From positions 2,909,501-2,973,500 of the forward strand of contig NZ_CP119075.1 of assembly GCF_029023725.1 (NCBI RefSeq): a DNA stretch of 64,000 bases, read 5' to 3'. Shown one piece after another: positions 15,607 to 23,582 of this stretch; within the stretch, counting starts at the first letter, position 1; each line of letters begins with the position of its first letter. Both the position numbers and the translations under genes were made by a program. The stretch is from Synoicihabitans lomoniglobus. GTDB lineage: Bacteria; Verrucomicrobiota; Verrucomicrobiia; Opitutales; Opitutaceae. The notes below the pieces were generated by a model. That model was given only the letters and a program-made list of their open reading frames with translations. It was not told the DNA's origin and did not search any database.

Positions 15607-17919
15607 CTACGGCAGTTCGTAGATCTCGATCATGCCCCGGCCCGAAGCACCGAGGTAGCCCTTAAGCTCCACCGTGTAAGTCCCCGGATCGAGTTCCAAC
15701 AACAACGCTGAATCCAGTCCCGAGGGAGCGAGCGGAAACGCTCCCACTTGCGCCGCAGCGCTGATGAGCGCAGCCGAATTACTCGATTCCCAATCGTCGT
15801 TCGAGGCGATGCTTCGACCGTCGGCAAACACCTCGATCACCGCATCGGACAAAACGTTGGCTACGCCGTAGTCACCCAAACGCGGACCGATGCCACGTAT
15901 CAAAACCCGGAGCTTGCCGGTGCCGCCAATCACGAATCCCGCCGTCAGGGTGCCGGCCGTGCCGCCGACTTCCGTCTGGGTGGAAAGATTGACGAGACGT
16001 CCCGCCGCATCGAGCGCATCGGCGTCATACGCCTCGATGAGCACTTTCCCGGATCGCTCGAAATAGTCGACGACGTGCACCGTGTAGCCACCCGGGGTCA
16101 GCGTCCGCAGCACGGCCGACTCGCGAGCACTGTCCAACGGGAATGCCCCCAGACGGCTGCTGACGTTGGCCACTTCGGTCGATCCCGCCACAGTGGACCA
16201 ATCGTCATTAATCGCAAATTGCGCCGACGCACTGTCGAATAGTCGCATCAACGGATCGCTGATGACACCGGAGGCACCGAAGCCACTCAACGTGGGCCCC
16301 ACGCCCCGCACCAAGATTTCCTTGGCGGCACCGGCGGAGGTCAGCCCGAGGATCAACGTGCCGAACTGCCCGCCGGTGTTGCTGAGCACGGACAAATTGA
16401 GCAGACGAGCAGCTCCGGAACTGGAACCGCCGTCGCCGCCGCCACCTCCGCCCGCCGGAGCGTTCAAGGTCCAACTCGCGGCCAACGTGTAAGCATTCAC
16501 CGTGCTCGTGTTGGAGAGGCCGCGCACCCGGATGTAATAGTTCCCCGGTTGCAAGGTGGCGGTTGTGATCAGGGAAAACAAACCCGCGCCACCGTCGTCG
16601 TTGTAGCCCACCTGCGCCGTCGCGCTATCGGGTCCGTAAAGCCACATCTCGGTGTCGCCGGCACTGCCTGCGGTTTCGACGCGCAGGTTGGTCGCGCCGG
16701 TGGCTCCGATTTGAAAGATCGCCCAGTCTTCATTACCCACGGTGTGGATACTGCGGTTTTGCGTTTCTCCGTTGGCGATCGTGCGCGCACTGGCCGCCGA
16801 TTCGTCGTCCTCATAAGCGTCAGCCGCAATCGATCCACCTCCTCCGCCTCCGGGGGCAGCAGCCTGCGTCCAACTGGCGGTCAGAGTATAGGCGTTGACC
16901 GTGCTCGTGTTACGGTAACCCCGCACCCGGATGTAATAGTTCCCCGCCGCGAGCGAGCTGGGAGTGATGAGCGAAAACAAGCCCACGCCGCCGTCGTCAT
17001 TTGATGCCACCTGGGCCGACGCGCTGTTCGGTCCATACAGCCACATTTCAGTGTCCCCTTCACTCCCGGCCGTCTCGACGCGAACATTGGTCGCACCGCC
17101 GGCGCCGATTTGAAAAATTGCCCAATCTTCGTCGCCCGCCACATGGATGCTCCGGTGTTGGGTTTCCCCGTTTACAATCGCACGGGACTGAGCGGCCGAA
17201 CCGTCAGCTTCGTAGGCATCGGCCGAGATCGAGCCGCCTCCTCCGCCGCCGCCACCGCCACCGCCGCCGGAACCACCTCCACCTCCGCCGCCGCTGCTGC
17301 CTCCATACATTGCGACCACTCCGTCAATATCGTCCTGTCGCACGGTGTCGATGTCGCTCACCGACGCGTTCATGATGGCGGAAACACTTTGTCCGGAATC
17401 GTCGGGATGGTCCAACCCCAGCGCGTGGCCCAGTTCGTGTATCAGAACGCGGCGAAGGTCCTCCACGCCGTTGCGCAACGCCCCCCGATAGGAGTTCCAC
17501 GATTTGTTGGAGTTGATGATGATATCGGCCTCAACGCGGTTACCTCCCACCTGCCATTGCGACAAAGTGATGCCCAGCGTGTTGGATCCGAAGCTGTCGC
17601 CGTAAACCGTGCTGTTGAAAAAGATCGTGTTTTCCCCGTCGCCATCGGTCCCCACGTAAGGGGAAGTCGTAGCGCCGATCTGCAGGTTGCTCATGTGCCC
17701 GTTCCAAATCAGAATGGCCGAAGCCGCCACGTCGTCCCAACTGGTGGAACCATCCATGAGCGCGCCATTGGGGCTACCCATCGCCAACTCATAGGTCAGG
17801 ATTCCGCTCGGCCAGACATGACCCTCGGTCACGTAAGCTCTCGCCGCCCCCGTAAACCCAACCAACGCCAATGCGATGCCGACCGCGCGACGACTCGGCC
17901 ACCGGTGGAGCGCAGTCAT
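15607..17919 (-). CDS. Secreted matrixin-type zinc metalloprotease with two PPC-like domains and paired C-terminal modules
   Basis: A 770-residue exported protease. The signal peptide is about residues 1-28 (AVGIALALVGFTGAARA). The catalytic domain carries the metzincin zinc motif HELGHALGLDHPD (His161, Glu162, His165, His171) and a Met-turn (SAIMNASVSD, Met183). A Gly/Ser-only linker (about 210-232) follows. Next come two ~115-residue repeats resembling bacterial pre-peptidase C-terminal (PPC) domains (DEDWAIFQIGA..TNVRVETAGSEGDTEMWLYGP), separated by a second Gly-rich linker. Two ~130-residue C-terminal modules (LLNLSVLSNTGG..VRGVGPTL; RLVNLSTQTEVGG..IRGIGPRL) close the protein. Its ATG overlaps the stop of the preceding gene (ATGA), so translation is coupled. 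Probably an extracellular or surface protease; substrate unknown. Confidence 0.9.
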   Translation of the reverse strand: MTALHRWPSRRAVGIALALVGFTGAARAYVTEGHVWPSGILTYELAMGSPNGALMDGSTSWDDVAASAILIWNGHMSNLQIGATTSPYVGTDGDGENTIFFNSTVYGDSFGSNTLGITLSQWQVGGNRVEADIIINSNKSWNSYRGALRNGVEDLRRVLIHELGHALGLDHPDDSGQSVSAIMNASVSDIDTVRQDDIDGVVAMYGGSSGGGGGGGSGGGGGGGGGGGGSISADAYEADGSAAQSRAIVNGETQHRSIHVAGDEDWAIFQIGAGGATNVRVETAGSEGDTEMWLYGPNSASAQVASNDDGGVGLFSLITPSSLAAGNYYIRVRGYRNTSTVNAYTLTASWTQAAAPGGGGGGSIAADAYEDDESAASARTIANGETQNRSIHTVGNEDWAIFQIGATGATNLRVETAGSAGDTEMWLYGPDSATAQVGYNDDGGAGLFSLITTATLQPGNYYIRVRGLSNTSTVNAYTLAASWTLNAPAGGGGGGDGGSSSGAARLLNLSVLSNTGGQFGTLILGLTSAGAAKEILVRGVGPTLSGFGASGVISDPLMRLFDSASAQFAINDDWSTVAGSTEVANVSSRLGAFPLDSARESAVLRTLTPGGYTVHVVDYFERSGKVLIEAYDADALDAAGRLVNLSTQTEVGGTAGTLTAGFVIGGTGKLRVLIRGIGPRLGDYGVANVLSDAVIEVFADGRSIASNDDWESSNSAALISAAAQVGAFPLAPSGLDSALLLELDPGTYTVELKGYLGASGRGMIEIYELP

Positions 17920-18521
17920 TCCACCCTCCCTTTTCGTGCCTGATCCCGCACGGCTTGGCGAAAGTCATCCAAGGTCAGAGTTCGCGACAGCGGTTCGACC
18001 ACTGCATCGCCCCGCTCCCGCAACGGCGCGGAAACTCCACTGGGTCCCGTCAACGGCGAACCGTCGGCACGCACCACCCGAGCTTCACCCGTCGCCGATT
18101 CGCGCTGCACTCGAAATTGTCCGTGGGACCACCCCACCAACGGACACACTTTCCGGGGGCCTCCTTCCACAAACAGCACCATTTCCTTACCCACCGTAAA
18201 CGTGGGCATCGCGTCGACCTGCATGACGCGGCCGTCGTATTCGCCGCCCAAATAGTGCAGACTCATTTTGGACGCCACGGGGTCCCCCCGCAGCGACTCG
18301 TGGATTTGCAGAATCACCTCGGTTCGAATCAGCGCCCGACCTTCGTAGGTATCCGGGTAGGAGCGGACGGACTCGACGGTGGCTCGCACGATTTGGTGCG
18401 ACTCGTCGACGAGCTGCGCAAAATCCGGCGGCACAATCGTGGTGGCACGCATGATTCCGCTGCTCGAACAGATTAAAAAACCCAGCAGGAGTTGGCTCAA
18501 TCGGACAATATGAAGGCGCAT
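17916..18521 (-). CDS. Exported protein coupled to the matrixin protease
   Basis: 201 residues from the ATG at 18521, with an N-terminal signal segment (LSQLLLGFLICSSSG). The mature part is beta-rich: VDESHQIVRATVESVRSYPD, RTEVILQIHESLRGD, YLGGEYDGRVMQVDAMPTF, then VGKEMVLFVEGG and VGWSHGQFRV. This pattern (regulated 'risk of cost' style strands with a GGE/LF core) recurs in small secreted proteins I associate with matrixin genes; the family has no known activity. The stop overlaps the protease ATG by four bases (ATGA). A role as chaperone, inhibitor or processing partner of the protease is inference from that coupling. A longer in-frame start (18632) lacks a signal at its N-terminus. Confidence 0.75.
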   Translation of the reverse strand: MRLHIVRLSQLLLGFLICSSSGIMRATTIVPPDFAQLVDESHQIVRATVESVRSYPDTYEGRALIRTEVILQIHESLRGDPVASKMSLHYLGGEYDGRVMQVDAMPTFTVGKEMVLFVEGGPRKVCPLVGWSHGQFRVQRESATGEARVVRADGSPLTGPSGVSAPLRERGDAVVEPLSRTLTLDDFRQAVRDQARKGRVE

Positions 18522-18711
18522 GGCAAATGAGGGAGAAAAATCACCGACGCTAAAATCGGTCTGAAATCGAGAACGCCCATTAGCAGCCAATCCTGACGTT
18601 GAGAAAAAGCGCACAACGCCGTTCGGCGCCAAATTACGATTATCTCCTAATAAAACCGCACGCCTGTCCGCCGCCGTGGGTTCGGAGCTGTGTCCTTGGC
18701 CACGTTTACGT

Positions 18712-20481
18712 CTACGCGCCCCTGCTCATGCACCGTTTGTAGAAATCGATGCACAACCGCTCAATTTCCTCAGGTGAACTCATGCTGGAGGCTTGGTCGG
18801 CCAGATCTCGGGCGTCGACGGCCGTCATCGCCCGGATCACAAACTTGCAGGCGGGCAGCAGGGGCGGCGTCATGCTGAGCTCGTCCACACCCAGCCCCAC
18901 CAACAGTGGCACAAAGATCGGATCGCCCGCCATTTCGCCACAAACGCTGACTTTGATCCCGGCGGCATGCGCGTTCTCGACCACTTCGCGAATCACGCGA
19001 ATCACCGCCGGATGCGACGGTTCATACAAGTGAGCCGTGCGATCGTTCACCCGGTCGATCGCAATCAGGTATTGGATGAGATCGTTGGTGCCGATGCTGA
19101 AGAAATCACATTCGCGCGCCAGAGAGTCGGAGGTGAGCGCAGCACTGGGGATCTCGATCATACTTCCGATCGGCATGGCTTCATTGAAGGGAACGCCCTC
19201 CGCTCGCAACTCCTCCTGGCACTCCACCAGCACCGCCCGCGCTTCGCGCATTTCCCGGGTTCCGCTGATCATGGGAAACATCAGGTGCACGTTGCCGTGC
19301 GCACTCGCCCGCAGAATCGCCCGCAGCTGCGATTTGAAAATATCCCGATGCTCCAGACAGAACCGAATGGCTCGAAAACCGAGAAACGGATTATCCTCCC
19401 GTGGGAACAGATGCGGCGCTCCAGTCATGGGCTTGTCGCCGCCCAGATCGAGCGTGCGAATCACCACCGGTTCCTGACCAAACGCTTCAGCCACGGTGCG
19501 GTAGGAACGCAACTGCTGCTCCTCGGACGGCACCACCGGCGACGCGAGGTAAAGGTATTCCGAACGAAACAGTCCCACGCCTTCGCCCGCGTGTTCTTTG
19601 ACGAAGTCGACTTCGTCCTCCTTTTCGATGTTCGCGCGCAGCGGCACCGCATGGCCGTCCAAAGTCACGGACGGCTCCCCCACCGCATCCATCAAACGCT
19701 TCTCAAATGACTGCTTCTCGGTGCGGCGTTCGCCATAGCGGAACAACGTGCTCTCACTCGGGCGAATGATGACCACGCCATCGTATCCATCGATGATCAC
19801 TTCGTCACCGTCATCGACCTGCGCCAACACTTCACGCACTCCCACCACCGCCGGCACTTTCATCGACCGAGCGACGATGACGGCGTGGCTGGTCTTGCTG
19901 CCCGACTCGGTGATCAAACCCATCGCCGAGGAACGGTCCAAGGTCGCGGCATCCGAGGGGGCAATGTCATCGGCCACCACAATGCGTCGCCCCAGCAATT
20001 GGCTGAGATTCTCCGAAGTTTGCCCCAACAAATTGTGCAGCACCCGCGAGGTCACGTCACGAATATCGCCCGCCCGCTCCCGCAGATATTCATCGTCGAT
20101 TTCTGCAAACGCCTGGATGTAGCGCTGCGCCACCGTATTGAAACAGGCCTCCACATTCTTGCGCGTGTTTTCAATCTCGCGCTCCGTTTCCGAAATCAGC
20201 GCCTGGTCTTCCAACACCAAGAGATGCGCGTCGAAAATGCGGGCTTCCTCCGGACCGAGGTTTCGTTCCACCTGATCACGGATCACGGTGATCTGGGTGC
20301 GCGTCTTCATCAGCGCGTTGTTCAATCGTTCGATTTCCCCACCCAGTTTCTCATCCGCCAGCTTGAACTCGGGCACCTCGAGCTCCGCCTTCCGGTAGAC
20401 AAAAGTCGGACCGTAAGCGATTCCCGGCGAGGCAGATATCCCTCTCAGGATCATCTCGTTATTGGGCTCGGATGCGCTCAT
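18712..20481 (-). CDS. ptsI: Phosphoenolpyruvate-protein phosphotransferase (PTS enzyme I)
   Basis: Transfers phosphate from PEP to HPr, the first step of PTS sugar uptake or PTS-based regulation. The 589-residue protein has the N-terminal EI helical HPr-binding region, the swivelling phosphohistidine domain with GSKTSHAVIVARSMKVPA (His199), and the C-terminal PEP-binding TIM barrel (LDLGGDKPM, REDNPFLGFRAIRFCLEH, FSIGTNDLIQYLIAIDR, SVCGEMAGDP). The active-site Cys of the last motif is present. There is no GAF domain, so it is standard EI rather than the nitrogen-type PtsP. No HPr or EII gene is in the window; partners must lie elsewhere. Confidence 0.96.
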   Translation of the reverse strand: MSASEPNNEMILRGISASPGIAYGPTFVYRKAELEVPEFKLADEKLGGEIERLNNALMKTRTQITVIRDQVERNLGPEEARIFDAHLLVLEDQALISETEREIENTRKNVEACFNTVAQRYIQAFAEIDDEYLRERAGDIRDVTSRVLHNLLGQTSENLSQLLGRRIVVADDIAPSDAATLDRSSAMGLITESGSKTSHAVIVARSMKVPAVVGVREVLAQVDDGDEVIIDGYDGVVIIRPSESTLFRYGERRTEKQSFEKRLMDAVGEPSVTLDGHAVPLRANIEKEDEVDFVKEHAGEGVGLFRSEYLYLASPVVPSEEQQLRSYRTVAEAFGQEPVVIRTLDLGGDKPMTGAPHLFPREDNPFLGFRAIRFCLEHRDIFKSQLRAILRASAHGNVHLMFPMISGTREMREARAVLVECQEELRAEGVPFNEAMPIGSMIEIPSAALTSDSLARECDFFSIGTNDLIQYLIAIDRVNDRTAHLYEPSHPAVIRVIREVVENAHAAGIKVSVCGEMAGDPIFVPLLVGLGVDELSMTPPLLPACKFVIRAMTAVDARDLADQASSMSSPEEIERLCIDFYKRCMSRGA

Positions 20482-20576
20482 TTGGGTAAAAAGTCGAAAT
20501 AAGACCGGTATTGGTTGATGCGCAACCCCGCTGCCGGGGGCGGCGCCTCACGATAACCTTCGGAGTAGGGACAGGG

Positions 20577-21500
20577 TCAATGCGGATTTGCCGCCGACTT
20601 CGTTCGCACGGTTGTCATTTGCACCATGGCGGTATCGCCCCACCCCGCCCGAATCGTGCTCCGAATGGCCTCCGCATCAGCCTCCGGCGACAGCCACGCA
20701 AAGCAAGCGCTGCCACTGCCACTCATTCGCGCGTTCAGGCCGTGCTCGCGCTGCAATTTGGCCAGCATGACGGGGAGCGCGACGAACTTGGCAAACGCCG
20801 GCCGCTCCAACGAATTGAAACCCAATGCCTCCGCCGACGCGGACGCATCGGCTTGCCAGATCGCGAGTCGCTCTTCCGCGTCAGCGCTCGGCAAATAACT
20901 TCCGGGCGCACTCGCCGCCAACTGTTGATACGACCACACTGTCCCGATCCCAAACGCCGGTTTAAACACCAACAATGATCGGTCGCGCAACCGGGCGACA
21001 CCCGCGTCAGACAGCGGGTCGATACGCTCACCCCGCCCTCGCATCACGACGGGACCGTCGTATAAAAACAACGGGCAATCCGATCCGACGCGCGCCGCCA
21101 GCGCCGCCAGTGCCTCCCGTTCCAGCGGAGCTCCGGCCAACTCGTTCAAGGCCCGCAAAGCGCCCACCGCATCGCTACTGCCGCCTCCCAGACCCGCGCC
21201 CATGGGCACGCGTTTCGTGAGCGTAAACCGGGCCCCTCCCCGCCAACCACTCGCGGTGGCAAACGCGCGCGCGGCTTGCAAAATCAAGTTATCCTCACCG
21301 CGCGGCACCGCCGGATCATCGCAGTCGAGCGTGAACTTTCCATCTGCGGCGGGGTCCACCTCCAGCGTATCGCCCCACGCCAACGGGGCCACCACCGAAA
21401 CAAGTTCATGAAACCCATCATCGCGGCGACCCGTGATCGCCAAAAACAGGTTTATCTTGGCGGGGCAAAACTGGGTGATCGTATCCAAGCCTGCTCTCAT
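20577..21500 (-). CDS. ispE: 4-diphosphocytidyl-2-C-methyl-D-erythritol kinase
   Basis: GHMP kinase that phosphorylates CDP-methylerythritol in the MEP isoprenoid pathway. From the ATG at 21500 it has 307 aa. The N-terminus (FCPAKINLFLAITGRRDDGFHEL) and the ATP-binding glycine loop VPMGAGLGGGSSDAVGAL (99-114) are diagnostic, as are CPLFLYDGPVVMRGRGE and the C-terminal MSGSGSACFAW. It is divergent from pyrF. ispD and ispF lie just beyond on the other strand, so three MEP genes fall within 2.5 kb, though on two strands. Confidence 0.96.
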   Translation of the reverse strand: MRAGLDTITQFCPAKINLFLAITGRRDDGFHELVSVVAPLAWGDTLEVDPAADGKFTLDCDDPAVPRGEDNLILQAARAFATASGWRGGARFTLTKRVPMGAGLGGGSSDAVGALRALNELAGAPLEREALAALAARVGSDCPLFLYDGPVVMRGRGERIDPLSDAGVARLRDRSLLVFKPAFGIGTVWSYQQLAASAPGSYLPSADAEERLAIWQADASASAEALGFNSLERPAFAKFVALPVMLAKLQREHGLNARMSGSGSACFAWLSPEADAEAIRSTIRAGWGDTAMVQMTTVRTKSAANPH

Positions 21501-21580
21501 CACTCATCCGCGCCCGAAAGAGAAACCCAAAAGCCGCTGGAGTTTACCAGCCGACTCCTTTCACTTGCTTCCACCCGCCC

Positions 21581-22279
21581 ATGCCCACGCAACTCATTCT
21601 CGCTCTGGACGTTCCTTCGCGCGACGTCGCCCGCCCGTTACTTCGCCAACTCAGCGGCTCCCTGCCATGGGTTAAAGTCGGTCTGCAAATGTTCACCGCC
21701 TACGGGCCCGACTGGGTTAAGGAAGTCGCCGATCAGGGGTTCAACGTCTTCCTCGATCTCAAACTGCACGACATCCCCAACACGGTCGCCAAATCGGTCG
21801 AGTCGCTGAGCGCTCTGCCCATCGGCATGCTCACGCTGCACACCGCCGGCGGTCGGGTCATGATGGCCGCGGCGCGCGAGGCTCAACTCGCGACCAAACC
21901 GCATTTGCAACTGTTGGGAGTCACCGTGCTCACCTCGATGGACGCCACCGGGCTCGGCGAAATCGGCTGCGGCGAAGATGCCGCGGCGCAAGTTTCCCGG
22001 CTCGCCCACCTCGGCTCCGCGTCTGGTCTCACCGGCTTTGTGTGTTCGCCGCTCGAAGTCGGCATGCTCAGCCAATCGCTGCCCGCCGGCACGCAACTCG
22101 TCACCCCCGGCGTCCGCCCCGTCGGTGCCGACGTCGGCGACCAATCCCGCATCATGACGCCGGGCGACGCCGCCCGCGCCGGTTCGACCCACATCGTGGT
22201 CGGCCGCCCCATCTTGAAAGCCCCCGATCCCGCCGCCGCCGCCCACGCCATCATGGCCGAACTCGAAGCCGCGGGCTGA
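21581..22279 (+). CDS. pyrF: Orotidine-5'-phosphate decarboxylase
   Basis: Decarboxylates OMP to UMP in the last step of de novo pyrimidine synthesis. The 232-residue TIM barrel is the class I bacterial length. The catalytic tetrad motif is FLDLKLHDIPNTV (Asp59, Lys61, Asp64). The phosphate-binding C-terminal motif is TPGVRPVGADVGDQSRIMTP, followed by THIVVGRPIL. The gene begins 80 bp from the divergent ispE start and is followed 43 bp later by ispD. Confidence 0.97.
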   Translation: MPTQLILALDVPSRDVARPLLRQLSGSLPWVKVGLQMFTAYGPDWVKEVADQGFNVFLDLKLHDIPNTVAKSVESLSALPIGMLTLHTAGGRVMMAAAREAQLATKPHLQLLGVTVLTSMDATGLGEIGCGEDAAAQVSRLAHLGSASGLTGFVCSPLEVGMLSQSLPAGTQLVTPGVRPVGADVGDQSRIMTPGDAARAGSTHIVVGRPILKAPDPAAAAHAIMAELEAAG

Positions 22280-22322
22280 CGCGACAGTCCTTTCCTCCAA
22301 GCCTCCAAACCCACTCCCACCC

Positions 22323-23009
22323 ATGAGTCGCACTGCCGCCATCCTCCTCGCCGCTGGTTCCGGAAAACGTATGCGTGATTCGGTCCCGGACAAAGTGCTC
22401 GCGCCCCTCGGAGGCAAACCGGTGTTTTCGCACAGCGCAGCGACATTTGCCGAGAGTGGCGTGGCTGATCTCTACGTCATCGTCTACCGCGACCAACGCC
22501 AAATGCTGGAGCTCACCGCGCTCGCGCCCACGCCGACCCTCTTCGTCCCTGGAGGCAGTGAGCGCCAATACTCGGTCGCCAGCGCCCTCGACGCATTGCC
22601 CGCCGATATCGAACAGGTTTTCATCCACGATTGCGCCCGTCCGTTCGTCCGTGTGGAGCACTTGATCGCGCTGCACAAAATCGTGCGCAAGGAACACGCC
22701 GTCGTGCTCGCCCACCGCGTGACCGACACGATCAAACTTCATCGCGAAACCGGTCACCTTAAGAACCTCGATCGTGACTCGCTTTGGGCCATGGAAACGC
22801 CGCAGGTATTTTCCCGCGACCTCATCGTCAAAGCCTACAACAGCGCCGCCAATCGTGGCACCCGCCTCACCGACGACGCCTCCGCCGTCGAACTGCTGCG
22901 TCACCCCGTGGCACTGTTGGAAAACCAATATCCCAACCCCAAACTCACCACCGCGGCCGATCTGCCATGGTTCGAGTATCTCCTAAAAGCGGATACGCTC
23001 GAATCGTAA
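22323..23009 (+). CDS. ispD: 2-C-methyl-D-erythritol 4-phosphate cytidylyltransferase
   Basis: Couples CTP to methylerythritol phosphate (third MEP step). 228 aa, family length. The nucleotide-binding signature ILLAAGSGKRMRDSVPDKVLAPLGG is at residues 7-31. VFIHDCARPFV, LAHRVTDTIK and LWAMETPQVF cover the remaining CTP and substrate-binding strands, and TDDASAVELL is the conserved C-terminal stretch. It lies 43 bp after pyrF and 51 bp before ispF, so the three probably share a transcript. Confidence 0.97.
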   Translation: MSRTAAILLAAGSGKRMRDSVPDKVLAPLGGKPVFSHSAATFAESGVADLYVIVYRDQRQMLELTALAPTPTLFVPGGSERQYSVASALDALPADIEQVFIHDCARPFVRVEHLIALHKIVRKEHAVVLAHRVTDTIKLHRETGHLKNLDRDSLWAMETPQVFSRDLIVKAYNSAANRGTRLTDDASAVELLRHPVALLENQYPNPKLTTAADLPWFEYLLKADTLES

Positions 23010-23032
23010 GCCGAGGATCAGTTCGCTCAAAC

Positions 23033-23052
23033 TTTCAGCTTTTCAGTTTTCC
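23033..23052 (+). repeat. TTTCAG-type element upstream of ispF (copy 2)
   Basis: TTTCAGCTTTTCAGTTTTCC lies 8 bases before the ispF ATG and matches the elements at 14317-14335 and 25247-25265. Confidence 0.45.
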
Positions 23053-23060
23053 CCACAAAC

Positions 23061-23567
23061 ATGCCTCCCTTTCGCATCGGTCACGGTTACGACATTCACC
23101 GCATCGTCGACGACCGCCCCATGGTCCTCGGTGGCGTGACCTTTGACGTTCCGTTCGGACTGGATGGTCACTCCGACGCCGATGCCCTCACCCACGCCGT
23201 CTGCGACGCTCTGCTTGGCGCCGCCGGGCTGCCCGACATCGGACACTTTTTCCCCAATGACGATCCCGCCTTCAAGGGCATCGATTCGCAAAAACTACTC
23301 GCTCAAGTCGCCGTCGAATTGAGCAACCGCGGTTGGTCGATCGGTAACATCGACGCGTCGCTCATCGCCGAAAAACCGAAAATCGCGCCGCAGCTCGATA
23401 AGATGAAAAGTCATCTCGCCGCCTCCGCGGGCATCAGCGTCAGCCAAGTCGGCCTGAAGGCCACGACCAATGAAGGCGCCGGCAGCATCGGCCGCAGCGA
23501 AGCGATCGCCGCCCACGCCGTCGCGCTCATTTTCCGTCAGGAAGCCAATCCGATTGAAGCACCATAG
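23061..23567 (+). CDS. ispF: 2-C-methyl-D-erythritol 2,4-cyclodiphosphate synthase
   Basis: Cyclises CDP-ME-2-phosphate to MEcPP (fifth MEP step). 168 aa, usual length for the homotrimeric enzyme. The N-terminal FRIGHGYDIHRI supplies Asp11 and His13 of the zinc site. GHSDADALTHAVCDALLGAAGLPDIGHFFP supplies the third ligand and substrate loop, and KATTNEGAGSIGRSEAIAAHA is the CDP-binding end. It follows ispD and is only 15 bp before the first peptide-binding lipoprotein gene. Confidence 0.97.
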   Translation: MPPFRIGHGYDIHRIVDDRPMVLGGVTFDVPFGLDGHSDADALTHAVCDALLGAAGLPDIGHFFPNDDPAFKGIDSQKLLAQVAVELSNRGWSIGNIDASLIAEKPKIAPQLDKMKSHLAASAGISVSQVGLKATTNEGAGSIGRSEAIAAHAVALIFRQEANPIEAP

Positions 23568-23582
23568 CCTCCCCTTCCCGTC

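Noticed and set aside
17230..17310. GCC-rich repetitive DNA in the matrixin gene as a possible CRISPR or microsatellite array
   Set aside because: It is in frame and encodes a Gly/Ser linker; there are no regular repeats with unique spacers.
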